Positions 8,907 through 16,626 of a stretch of 64,000 bases of DNA are shown piece after piece. A model generated the notes under the pieces. The model was given only the letters and a program-made list of their open reading frames with translations, ran no database searches and had not been told where the DNA came from. Source of the DNA: Hymenobacter jeongseonensis (GTDB taxonomy: Bacteria > Bacteroidota > Bacteroidia > Cytophagales > Hymenobacteraceae); NCBI RefSeq assembly GCF_015694725.1, contig NZ_JADQDQ010000001.1:310001-374000 (forward strand), given 5' to 3'. Position 1 is the stretch's first letter. The number at the start of each line of letters is the position of its first letter. A program made the position numbers and the translations under genes.

Positions 8907-9657
8907 CGCGCTCCGGACTCGGCAGCACCAAGGCCGCAAAGCGCTGGCCGTGCTGCTCGACCCGGATAATTTAACCGAAACCAGTCTGTTGGACTTGCTG
9001 CGCCTGGCTCAGGCGCACCCGGTCGATTACTTTTTCGTGGGGGGCAGCTTGGTGCTTAGTTCGCACCAGGCTGCCCTCATTGCGTTGATAAAAGAGCATT
9101 CGGCGGTGCCCGTGCTGCTCTTTCCCAGCCACAGCCTGCACCTCGACGGCCCCGCCGATGGCGTGCTGCTGCTGTCGCTCATCTCCGGCCGCAACCCCGA
9201 TTTTCTGATTGGCCAGCACGTAGTGGCCGCGCCACGCCTGCGAGCCAGTGGCCTGCAGCTGCTGCCCACCGGCTACATGCTGGTCGATTCGGGACGCGCC
9301 ACCACGGCGTCGTACATGAGCGGCACCGTCCCCCTGCCGCATGATAAACCCGGCATTGCCGCCTGTACCGCCTTGGCTGGCGAACAGTTGGGGTTGAAGC
9401 TTATGTACTTGGATGGCGGCAGCGGAGCCCAAAACCCGGTATCAGCCGCTATGATTGCGGCCGTGCGGGAAGCGGTTGTGGCGCCCATCATCGTAGGCGG
9501 CGGCCTCAACACAGGCGAGAAAGTATACGCCGCCCTAAGCGCCGGGGCCGATGTCGTAGTGGTCGGCAACCACATCGAAGCCGACCCTTCATTCCTGGCC
9601 GAAGTAGCGGGCGTAGTGTCCTCCTTCAACGCTGTTGCGGCCGCGGCCGAAGCCTAG
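8878..9657 (+). CDS. pcrB: Geranylgeranylglyceryl/heptaprenylglyceryl phosphate synthase (PcrB)
   Basis: Protein of 259 residues, a TIM-barrel prenyltransferase that joins a polyprenyl diphosphate to glycerol-1-phosphate. Diagnostic blocks are KALAVLLDPDN near the N-terminus (Mg/prenyl diphosphate side), YFFVGGSL, YMLVDSGRATTASYMSGT, MYLDGGSGAQNPV and the phosphate-binding tail IIVGGGLNTGE with ADVVVVGNHIE. The ATG at 8878 starts inside the preceding gene (29-base overlap); the family's usual N-terminus fits it. Bacteroidota enzymes of this kind are known from the archaeal-like GGGPS family, but the lipid product is not predictable here. The gene is followed by a palindromic repeat with a T-run that may terminate transcription. 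Confidence 0.88.
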   Translation: MRPPTPLLYDALRTRQHQGRKALAVLLDPDNLTETSLLDLLRLAQAHPVDYFFVGGSLVLSSHQAALIALIKEHSAVPVLLFPSHSLHLDGPADGVLLLSLISGRNPDFLIGQHVVAAPRLRASGLQLLPTGYMLVDSGRATTASYMSGTVPLPHDKPGIAACTALAGEQLGLKLMYLDGGSGAQNPVSAAMIAAVREAVVAPIIVGGGLNTGEKVYAALSAGADVVVVGNHIEADPSFLAEVAGVVSSFNAVAAAAEA

Positions 9658-9702
9658 AGCAACGCGCCGCTACTGCAAAGCGAATCTTGTTGTGGAAGAC
9701 AA

Positions 9703-9813
9703 AACCGTCCTGCTGAGCGCAGTCGAAGCATATCGCGTGCAGTCAGTAAAGTCAATCGGTTGAATTAGTTACAGCTTGCGTCATGCTTCGGCTGCGCTCA
9801 GCAGGACGGTTTT
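9703..9813. repeat. Palindromic dispersed repeat, copy A
   Basis: Inverted arms of about 28 bp (9703-9730 and 9784-9813) contain CTGCTGAGCGCAG and GAAGCA. Between them is a 53-base core with the family segment resembling CAATCGGTTGAATTAG. It lies just after pcrB and ends in a run of seven T residues, so it can act as a terminator. Related copies are at 15535, 20156, 51294 and a half copy at 25783. Confidence 0.85.
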
Positions 9814-10178
9814 TTTATCCGAGTTATTTTACTGAACTCGTGACGAGTGGATTGTACAAATTTCTGTGCCCCTTGCGCGAGCACGCAGCCAATTGTTGCC
9901 GTTGCTTTAGTCGATGTGCTGCTTGAGGCCAGCAGTTCCTAAAGAACAGATGCTGCCAGATTTTTGAAAACTTGGCTTATATGGATTGGGTAAATTGGGT
10001 GGTGAAGAAATCTTCTTAAAGTGAAATAAGCAGGGGAACTAAGGTTTTATTACGCCATTCTTGCTGTTACCTGTGAAGAACCCGTATTTATCCTGTGCCG
10101 AAAGGCTTTTGTTCAGCTTTTATGCGGGCAAAAAGTAAGGGAAATTTGCAGCGTTCTACCCCTCATTAGTTATAGAAG
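9814..10178. other. Intergenic stretch, nothing recognised
   Basis: AT-richer sequence between repeat copy A and the small VbhA-like gene. No open frame here has coding character. I see no hairpin, tRNA or clear TAnnTTTG promoter; the closest box (ending ATTTG near 10142-10148) mismatches the first base. Confidence 0.4.
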
Positions 10179-10382
10179 ATGTCGCCTCAGCCTCAACTAC
10201 TGGCCACCGAACAAGGCCGCGAACGCGCAGTGAAATTCGCCCTTTCGCTCACCCACAACACTCCCCTGGCCCCCGAGCACTACGAGCAGGGCTTGCTGCA
10301 TCAGTTCGTGCGCGGCGAATTGACCATCGACCAAGTGCTGGTGAAGCTGGAGCAGCCCATGTCGGCAGGACCCACGCTGTAG
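10179..10382 (+). CDS. Small protein resembling VbhA-type antitoxins
   Basis: Protein of 67 residues. The layout is a charged helix (EQGRERAVKFALSLTHN), then APEHYEQGLLHQFVRGELTI, then a terminal helix (DQVLVKLEQ). This resembles the compact three-helix VbhA-like antitoxin fold, especially the F-x-RGELTIDQ segment. The inhibitory motif of Fic antitoxins (S/T-x-x-x-E-G/N) is not clearly present, and no Fic toxin is encoded nearby. The stop lies just upstream of the histidine kinase gene (41 bases to its ATG), so it could be a small partner of that kinase instead. The assignment is tentative; as a real gene it is more secure, since its codon use matches its neighbours. Confidence 0.55.
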   Translation: MSPQPQLLATEQGRERAVKFALSLTHNTPLAPEHYEQGLLHQFVRGELTIDQVLVKLEQPMSAGPTL

Positions 10383-10422
10383 GCAACAGCGCGTGGGCAA
10401 AGACCCTCGGCGCTTACGCGTA

Positions 10423-11667
10423 ATGATGCTGAAACACCTGCCGGAAGCGCCTTTTGCCAGTAGCGAAATGCCGGGCGTAATGGCAGCAAGCAGCAGAAAA
10501 AAGGTATATTCACAGACATTCAAGCCGTGCCGCGTGTCCGAATTTGCCGACTTCTTTCTGGCACAAGCCGAAGCGAGTGCCCACGTCCAGTTTATCTACG
10601 ACGTGGCGGCGGGGCGCATCGTATTTATCAACGAGGCCTACGAGAAAGTGCTGCACGGCCGGCGGGCCAGCGTCAACGAGGAGTTGCCCGCGCTGCTGGC
10701 CCGCCTGCATCCCGACGACCGGGCGTACCTCGCTCACTACGCCAAGCTGTGGGCCCGCGGCCAGATGCCGGACGAGGCCGAAGTGCGGTTGCAGCACCCC
10801 GACCAACCCGACCAATGGTTTTGCCTCACGCCCTCGCACCACGCCAACGCAGCCGGCCGCGTGTGGCTGGGCGGAACCTTGCGCGACATCAGCGTGGAGA
10901 AGCGCTACCAACAAAACGCCGACAACTTCAATACCCGCAAAAACGTCACCCTGGAAATCCTCTCGCACGACCTGAGCGCGGCCTTCGCCATCGTGCAGCA
11001 AATTGCGCAATACATCGGCGAGGAGGTTGCAATTGCGGCCGACAGCCGGGTAGGGGAGATGTTGCGCGTGCTGGAAAGCACCAGCCAAAACAGCGTGAAG
11101 ATGATTCGCGACCTTATCAACCTAGAGTTTCTGGCCTCGGCCAACACGGACTTGAAGCGCGACCGAATAGAAGTCGGCGCCGCCTTGCGCGCACCCCTCG
11201 AAGATTTGCAGCGGGAGCAGGACCTGCTGGGCCATCCGTTTGCTTACACGCTGCCGGCGGAGCCCGTTTATGCCCGGCTGGATGTGAACAAGATAACCCA
11301 GGTGCTCACCAACTTGGTCAGCAACGCCATCAAGTTTACGCCGGATGGGAAGCGGGTGGCGGTGCGGGTAGAAGCCGCGGCGGGCAGCGTGCGCATCCAC
11401 GTCAGCGACGAAGGAATCGGGATTCCGGTGGCCTTGCAGCCCTATTTGTTCGAGCGCTTCACCAAAGCGCGGCGGGCCGGGCTGCGCGGCGAGCAAACCA
11501 CCGGCCTGGGCCTGGCAATTTGCAAAACCATCGTGGAATGGCACCAGGGTACCCTGCGCGTGTACAGCACCGAAGGCCAGGGCACCACCTTCACGGTGGA
11601 AATCCCGCAAGCCCCCGGCCCCGACGGGCAACCCGCCAGTGCCGCCACGGGTGAAAAAACCAGTTGA
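10423..11667 (+). CDS. Cytoplasmic PAS-domain sensor histidine kinase
   Basis: Kinase of 414 residues from ATG 10423; a GTG at 10393 would add ten. No membrane helix is visible, so it senses a cytoplasmic or diffusible signal. A PAS fold covers about 53-160 (IYDVAAGRIVFINEAYEKVL, then HPDDRAY and VWLGGTLRDIS). The dimerisation/phosphoacceptor helix carries ILSHDLSAAF with His182. The ATPase domain has the N box (NLVSNAIKFTPDG), DEGIGI, and the G2 box TTGLGLAICKTIVEWH. No response regulator is adjacent, so it is an orphan kinase. It ends at a terminator shared with the convergent tRNA-Thr gene. The upstream neighbour is the small VbhA-like gene. Confidence 0.88.
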   Translation: MMLKHLPEAPFASSEMPGVMAASSRKKVYSQTFKPCRVSEFADFFLAQAEASAHVQFIYDVAAGRIVFINEAYEKVLHGRRASVNEELPALLARLHPDDRAYLAHYAKLWARGQMPDEAEVRLQHPDQPDQWFCLTPSHHANAAGRVWLGGTLRDISVEKRYQQNADNFNTRKNVTLEILSHDLSAAFAIVQQIAQYIGEEVAIAADSRVGEMLRVLESTSQNSVKMIRDLINLEFLASANTDLKRDRIEVGAALRAPLEDLQREQDLLGHPFAYTLPAEPVYARLDVNKITQVLTNLVSNAIKFTPDGKRVAVRVEAAAGSVRIHVSDEGIGIPVALQPYLFERFTKARRAGLRGEQTTGLGLAICKTIVEWHQGTLRVYSTEGQGTTFTVEIPQAPGPDGQPASAATGEKTS

Positions 11668-11697
11668 AAGTGGGCGGCGGGAATAAATTCCCGAAAC

Positions 11698-11751
11698 GCA
11701 AAAACCCGAAAAACACTTCTGCCCAGCAGAAAGGATTTTTCGGGTTTTTGC
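11698..11751. terminator. Shared terminator of histidine kinase and tRNA-Thr
   Basis: A perfect 16-bp stem between convergent transcription units. On the minus strand it begins 3 bases after the encoded CCA end of the tRNA. T-runs occur on both sides. Confidence 0.85.
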
Positions 11752-11753
11752 TA

Positions 11754-11829
11754 TGGAGCCTCTTATTGGACTCGAACCAACGACCTGCTCATTACGAATG
11801 AGCTGCTCTACCAACTGAGCTAAAGAGGC
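11754..11829 (-). tRNA. tRNA-Thr (anticodon CGT)
   Basis: Minus-strand cloverleaf of 76 bases including an encoded CCA. The acceptor stem GCCTCTT pairs with AAGAGGC. The D-loop has AGCTCAGTTGGTAGAGC, the anticodon arm is GCTCA-TTCGTAA-TGAGC, and the T-arm loop is GTTCGAGTC. Anticodon CGT reads ACG threonine codons. The discriminator base is U, followed by CCA. Confidence 0.95.
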
Positions 11830-11964
11830 TTGTTTCCCCACCAACGCTTTCGGAAGGGACTGCAAAGATAGGCAACGCGCCGGACGCCGCGCAACCGCCC
11901 CGCGGAAAAGTTTAGCAACCCCGCCGCCGGGGCCGCGTTTGACAAATTACCAATTACTGCTTCC

Positions 11965-12414
11965 ATGAAACTACTGCCTTCTCTCGGCGCGGGCCTGGCC
12001 GGCGCCCTTGCCCTCACGGCTTTGCACGAAACCGCACGCCGCCTGCGCCCTGCCGATGCGCCGCGTATGGACATTCTCGGCATGCGCGGCCTGCGCAAGC
12101 TGCTGGCCAAAGCCGACGCCCCGCAGCCCGACGATGAAACCGCCTTTGGCCTGACCATGGCCGGGGATGTGATTTCCAACGCGCTTTACTACAGCTTGGT
12201 GGGCAGCGGCCGGCACGCGGTGCGCCGGGGACTGCTGCTGGGTGTGGCGGCCGGTGTGGGCGGCGTGGTATTGCCCGGCCCGTTGGGCTTGGGCGAAGCC
12301 CCCAGCAACCGCACGCCCCAAACCCAACTGATGACCGTGGCGTGGTATAGTGTGGGCGGATTGGTGGCCGGAGCGGTAGCGCAAGCCCTCCGCAAGGCAC
12401 GAAAGCGGCGCTAA
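11965..12414 (+). CDS. Hypothetical membrane protein
   Basis: Protein of 149 residues with no family I can name. The first 20 residues are hydrophobic (LLPSLGAGLAGALALTALHE). A polar segment follows (about 25-65, with RLRPADAPRMDILGMRGLRK). Then come three small hydrophobic stretches (near 66-80, 90-105 and 122-140) rich in Gly and Ala, and a basic tail (RKARKRR). This suggests a 3-4 helix inner-membrane protein. It stands between the tRNA and a DUF4834 gene on the same strand, 46 bases apart, so the two could be co-transcribed. Confidence 0.65.
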   Translation: MKLLPSLGAGLAGALALTALHETARRLRPADAPRMDILGMRGLRKLLAKADAPQPDDETAFGLTMAGDVISNALYYSLVGSGRHAVRRGLLLGVAAGVGGVVLPGPLGLGEAPSNRTPQTQLMTVAWYSVGGLVAGAVAQALRKARKRR

Positions 12415-12460
12415 ATTGGGGTAGGTTGTACCTTGCGGCGGCATTTACCATTTTAGCTCT

Positions 12461-12721
12461 ATGCGTTTCTGGCTCATTCTAATTCTTGTGATTTTTGCCC
12501 TGCGCTACCTGCTGCCCATTGTGCTGCGGCTGGTGTTGGCGGGCTTTGTGCGCAAGCAAATGCGCAGCGGCGGCTTCGTGGTGCCGCCACCGGCGCGGCC
12601 GGGCCCACCGCCCGCGCCGGGCCAAGTGCGCGTAGACTACGTGCCACCCGTAGCCGCGGAACCTGAAAAACCAAAGGGCTTTAAAGGTGGAGAATATGTT
12701 GATTTTGAGGAGGTAAAATAA
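12461..12721 (+). CDS. DUF4834 family small membrane protein
   Basis: Protein of 86 residues. One N-terminal membrane helix (LILVIFALRYLLPIVLRLVL) is followed by the family-type FVRKQM segment, a Pro-rich linker (PPPARPGPPPAPG), and a C-terminal tail ending GGEYVDFEEVK, which is the most conserved part of DUF4834 proteins. No function is known. It lies upstream of the yfhO-like gene on the same strand, with 172 bases between them and a separate promoter for yfhO. Confidence 0.8.
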   Translation: MRFWLILILVIFALRYLLPIVLRLVLAGFVRKQMRSGGFVVPPPARPGPPPAPGQVRVDYVPPVAAEPEKPKGFKGGEYVDFEEVK

Positions 12722-12828
12722 ACGAAGAGCGGAGGCGAATCTTGGTTTTGAGTAGGGTTTGCGGTAGAGGCATGAGCGGCCCGACCGAAGTATTAAACCC
12801 AACGCCCAGAAAATGGCGGAACGGTAAG

Positions 12829-12860
12829 TTGAGCCTTCGCGTGGTTCTACTGTACCTTCG
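12829..12860 (+). promoter_or_regulatory. Putative Bacteroidota-type promoter for the YfhO gene
   Basis: TTG at 12829-12831, then 21 bases, then TACCTTCG at 12853-12860 (7 of 8 against TAnnTTTG). The ATG follows 33 bases downstream. Confidence 0.4.
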
Positions 12861-12893
12861 GGCACGTTTTTGTGTTCCCTCAAAATTGCCCTA

Positions 12894-15461
12894 ATGGCTG
12901 CTGTTGTTTCTGCTTCTCCTATTTCGTCCGCGCCGTGGTGGCAGCGGGCCCTGCCGCACGTGCTGGCGGTGCTGTTCTTTGTGGTGCTGGCGTGCTTGTA
13001 TTTCTCGTCCATCATGTTCGAGGGCAAGACCTTAGCCCAGCACGATATTACCCAGTTTCAGGGCGGCGCCCACGAGGCCCAGGAGTACGCCAAGGCCATG
13101 GGCCGGGAAGCCCTGTGGACGAATTCCATGTTTTCGGGCATGCCCACCTACCTCATCAGCCTGCACTTTCCGGGCGATTGGTCGGGCTACTTGCAGCGCA
13201 TCATGACCTTGGGCCTGCCCGCTGTGGTGGCCAATTTGTTTCTGGCGCTGCTCTGCGGCTACATTTTGCTGGTGGCGTTGGGCGTGCGGCCGCTGGTAGC
13301 CGTGGCCGGGGCCGTGGCGCTGGGCTTTTCGAGCTACAACCTCGCCATTCTGGCCGCTGGCCACAACACCAAAAGCATTGCCCTGGCCTACGCGCCGCTG
13401 GTGCTGGGCGGCGTGCTGGTGGCCTACCGCCGCGATAAGTGGCTGGGCGCCGCGCTGTTTGCCGTGGGCCTCACCCTCAACGTGCGCGCCAATCACCTCC
13501 AGATTACCTACTACCTGCTGCTGCTGGTGGCCATCTTCGGCATCATCGAGTTGGTGGCGGCTTACCGCGCCGGTCGCCTGCCCGAGTTTATGAAGCGCAC
13601 CGCGTTGCTGGGCCTGGGGGCCGCGTTGGCCGTGGGCGTCAGCTTCGGCCGCCTCTATACCACCCTCGAATACAGCAAGTACAGCAACCGCGGCCGCACC
13701 GAGCTAACAACCGCAGCCCCCGGCCAGGCCCCCGCCGCCAGTGCCGCTGACGAGAGCACCGGCGTTGACCGCGACTACGCCTTTCAGTACAGCTACGGCG
13801 TGGGCGAAACCATTACGCTGCTGATTCCCAACTTCTACGGCGGGGCCAGCTCCATGCCGCTCGGCACCGATTCTAACTTGGCCAAAGCGGGCCTGCCGCA
13901 GGAATACTTGGCGGGCATGCCCACTTACTGGGGCCAGCAGAGCTACACCGCCGGGCCAGTTTATATGGGCGCAGTGGTATGCTTCCTGTTCATTCTGGGC
14001 TTGTTTGTGGTCGATAAGCGCACGCGCTACTGGCTGCTGGCGGGTACGGTCTTGTCCATTCTACTGGCCTGGGGCAAGAACTTCGAGACCTTCAACTACT
14101 TGATTTTCGATATTCTGCCTGGTTATAACAAGTTCCGGGCGGTGAGCATGGCGCTGGTTATCGCGCAGTTGGCCATCCCCATTCTGGGCGCGCTGGCCCT
14201 GAGCCGCGTGTTGCGGCCGCGGGCCGCTGCTCAGCCCCTGGCTCCTGCCGATGCCCAGCAACACCCCGCACTCGCCAAGGCTGCCGGGGCTGCCAAAGCT
14301 CCTATCTCGGCCGAGGCCGCCGCGTTGCTGCCCAAAGTGCTTTATGCGGGTGCCATCACGGCGGGTATTTGCGTGCTGGCGTATCTGGCCAGCTTCAGCT
14401 TCGATTTTGCAGCACCCATTGATGGGGAACTGACCAAGCAAGGCTTCACGCCGGAACTGTTGGGGGCCCTGCGCGCCGACCGCGCCGATTTGCTGCGCGG
14501 CGACGTGTGGCGCGGGTTGTTTTTCATCGGGGCGGCGCTGGCCGTGCTCTATTTCTACCTCAAAGGCCGCTTGAACATGGTGCCCGCGGCGGCCCTTATG
14601 GTGTTTTTGGTACTGGTCGATTTGTGGGGCGTGGACAAGCGCTACCTCGGCACCGATAAGTTCCAGAGCGAGACCATTGCCCAGGCCTTCCAGCCGTCGC
14701 CCGCCGACCAGTTGATACTGCGCGATTCGGGCCTGAGCTACCGCGTGCTCAACATGCAGAACCCCTTCAACGAAGCGCAAACTTCCTACTTCCACAAGAG
14801 CATTGGCGGCTACCACGGCGCCAAGCTACGCCGCTACCAAGACCTCATCGAGCGGCAGATTTCCAACAATAATCAGCAGGTGCTCAACATGCTGAACACG
14901 CGCTACCTCATCACCGGCGACCCCAAGCAGCCGGTGCAGCGCAACCCCGGCGCCCTGGGCAATGCCTGGTTTGTGCGCGAGGTGAAAGCCGTGAACAGTC
15001 CTGACGAGGAAATGGCGGCCCTCAGTACCCTCAACCCTGCCACCGAAGCGGTGGTGGACGTGAGCAAATTTCCGCAGCAAAAAGCGGCCAGTTACGACGT
15101 TACCGGCTCTACCATCACGCTGTCGGGCTACACGCCCGACGAGTTGAAATACAGCTACACGGCTAAAAATCCCGGCCTGGTAGTCTTCTCCGAAATTTAC
15201 TACGCCGATGGCTGGCAGGCCTTTATTGATGGCAAGCCAGCGCCGCACCTCCGGGCCAACTACGTGCTGCGGGCTATGCAGGTGCCAGCCGGCTCGCACA
15301 CCATCGAGTTCAAGTTTGAGCCCAAGGCGTACGCAGTGGGTAATGCGGTTTCGCTCGCATCCAGCATTGCCCTGCTCTTGGTGATGGTGGGCGCGGTAGT
15401 GTATGCCGTGCGCCGCAAGCGGGGAGTTGATGCCCCGGTAGCCGCCGTGCCGGTGGCCTAA
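12894..15461 (+). CDS. YfhO family integral membrane protein
   Basis: Protein of 855 residues from ATG 12894 (a GTG at 12870 is open but lies over the promoter). It has a dozen or so predicted membrane helices, starting at about 22-42 (LPHVLAVLFFVVLACLYFSS). A long first loop contains the family-like segment AQHDITQFQGG..NSMFSGMPTY. The C-terminal part has a large extracytoplasmic domain with SYFHKSIGGYHGAKLRRYQDL (read in parts) and YYADGWQAFIDG, and ends in a last helix and a basic tail. YfhO proteins are GT-C-like and are linked to glycosylation of envelope polymers in Firmicutes; the Bacteroidota version has no assigned substrate. A palindromic repeat lies just downstream. Confidence 0.88.
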   Translation: MAAVVSASPISSAPWWQRALPHVLAVLFFVVLACLYFSSIMFEGKTLAQHDITQFQGGAHEAQEYAKAMGREALWTNSMFSGMPTYLISLHFPGDWSGYLQRIMTLGLPAVVANLFLALLCGYILLVALGVRPLVAVAGAVALGFSSYNLAILAAGHNTKSIALAYAPLVLGGVLVAYRRDKWLGAALFAVGLTLNVRANHLQITYYLLLLVAIFGIIELVAAYRAGRLPEFMKRTALLGLGAALAVGVSFGRLYTTLEYSKYSNRGRTELTTAAPGQAPAASAADESTGVDRDYAFQYSYGVGETITLLIPNFYGGASSMPLGTDSNLAKAGLPQEYLAGMPTYWGQQSYTAGPVYMGAVVCFLFILGLFVVDKRTRYWLLAGTVLSILLAWGKNFETFNYLIFDILPGYNKFRAVSMALVIAQLAIPILGALALSRVLRPRAAAQPLAPADAQQHPALAKAAGAAKAPISAEAAALLPKVLYAGAITAGICVLAYLASFSFDFAAPIDGELTKQGFTPELLGALRADRADLLRGDVWRGLFFIGAALAVLYFYLKGRLNMVPAAALMVFLVLVDLWGVDKRYLGTDKFQSETIAQAFQPSPADQLILRDSGLSYRVLNMQNPFNEAQTSYFHKSIGGYHGAKLRRYQDLIERQISNNNQQVLNMLNTRYLITGDPKQPVQRNPGALGNAWFVREVKAVNSPDEEMAALSTLNPATEAVVDVSKFPQQKAASYDVTGSTITLSGYTPDELKYSYTAKNPGLVVFSEIYYADGWQAFIDGKPAPHLRANYVLRAMQVPAGSHTIEFKFEPKAYAVGNAVSLASSIALLLVMVGAVVYAVRRKRGVDAPVAAVPVA

Positions 15462-15534
15462 AGAAACCAAAGCAACAACGGGCAAAGAGTTGCGATGTGC
15501 TAGCAGAACGGCATTTTATCGCCGAAACACTCGA

Positions 15535-15629
15535 ACGTCCTGCTGAGCGCAGCCGAAGCATCTCTACCGCAATAGTAAAATAAATTACTGCTGCGGGAGA
15601 GATGCATCGGCTGCGCTCAGCAGGACCGT
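15535..15629. repeat. Palindromic dispersed repeat, copy B
   Basis: Inverted arms with CTGCTGAGCGCAGCCGA and GCATCTCT. The inner half is also complementary, with few mismatches, so nearly the whole 95 bases can fold into one long hairpin. Same family as copies A, C and E. It lies between the YfhO gene and the PLP deaminase gene. Confidence 0.85.
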
Positions 15630-15690
15630 ATAATTAGGTTCCGAACATTCCTCCTGAAGCAACGGTGCTCACCTAAACGTCCTGCTGTGC

Positions 15691-16605
15691 ATGCCGACTG
15701 CCACTGACTTGCTGCAGGAAATAACGGAGCCCGCCGCTGAGCAGCAGGGAGTGCGCTTGCTGCTGTGGCGCGATGACCTAGCGCATCCGGAATTGCCCGG
15801 TAACAAGGCCCGCAAGCTCAAATTCAACCTGGCTGCGGCCCGGCGGCAGGGCCACCACAAGCTGCTGACGTTTGGTGGCGCATATTCCAACCACGTTGCC
15901 GCCGTGGCCACGGCCGGCCGGCTGTTTGGCTTCAACACCATTGGCCTGATACGGGGTGAACCCACAGCGGTGCCCAACCCTACGCTGGCCCAGGCCGCCG
16001 CCGACGGCATGGCCCTGCATTACCTCGACCGCACCGCCTACCGGCGCCGGGCCGAGCCCGATTTTATCGCTGAGCAGCTGGCGCGTTTCGGTGCGGCCTA
16101 TGTGCTGCCCGAGGGGGGCACCAACGCCCTTGCCTTGCCCGGCTGTGCCGAATTGGTGACCGAGCTTCAGGCGCAAACAGCTTTTGATGCGGTTGCCGTG
16201 GCGGTGGGCACGGGAGGGACTTTGGCCGGCTTGCTCACCGGTTTGGCGGGCGAGCAACAGGCTGTGGGCGTGGCCGCTCTAAAAAATGGTAGCTTCCTGC
16301 GCGCCGAAATTGACACGCTCACGCAGCAGGCCCAGGACCGAATATTTACCAATTATTCGGTGCAAACCGACTATCATTTTGGTGGCTATGCTAAATATTC
16401 GGCTCCGCTACTGGCTTTTATTCAGCAGTTTGGAGTGCGGCACGGCGTACTGCTCGACCCGATTTATACCGGGAAACTGCTATTTGGCGTGCTTGATTTG
16501 ATTAAGCAAGGATATTTCCGGCGCGGCAGTACGGTAGTTGCCATTCATACCGGAGGCTTGCAGGCCTGGGCGGGTTGGCATGAGCGGTTTGGCCGCGCTG
16601 GGTAA
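15691..16605 (+). CDS. ACC deaminase / D-cysteine desulfhydrase family PLP enzyme
   Basis: Protein of 304 residues, fold-type II PLP enzyme. The PLP lysine is expected in GNKARKLKFN (Lys39). Phosphate and substrate loops are LLTFGGAYSNHVAA, LPEGGTNALAL and VAVGTGGTLAGLL. HTGGLQAW near the C-terminus is the usual end block. The length fits the family. Substrate could be ACC, D-cysteine or another small amino acid; the sequence does not decide, so the specific name is left open. It is monocistronic and convergent with the following membrane protein gene, with 21 bases between the stops. Confidence 0.85.
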   Translation: MPTATDLLQEITEPAAEQQGVRLLLWRDDLAHPELPGNKARKLKFNLAAARRQGHHKLLTFGGAYSNHVAAVATAGRLFGFNTIGLIRGEPTAVPNPTLAQAAADGMALHYLDRTAYRRRAEPDFIAEQLARFGAAYVLPEGGTNALALPGCAELVTELQAQTAFDAVAVAVGTGGTLAGLLTGLAGEQQAVGVAALKNGSFLRAEIDTLTQQAQDRIFTNYSVQTDYHFGGYAKYSAPLLAFIQQFGVRHGVLLDPIYTGKLLFGVLDLIKQGYFRRGSTVVAIHTGGLQAWAGWHERFGRAG

Positions 16606-16626
16606 TGGCGCCGCCGGCTTTTGGCT

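Noticed and set aside
10527..11654. A 375-codon frame overlapping the histidine kinase in another frame
   Set aside because: Arg/Pro/Gly-rich shadow of the kinase, which has PAS, H-box and ATPase motifs.
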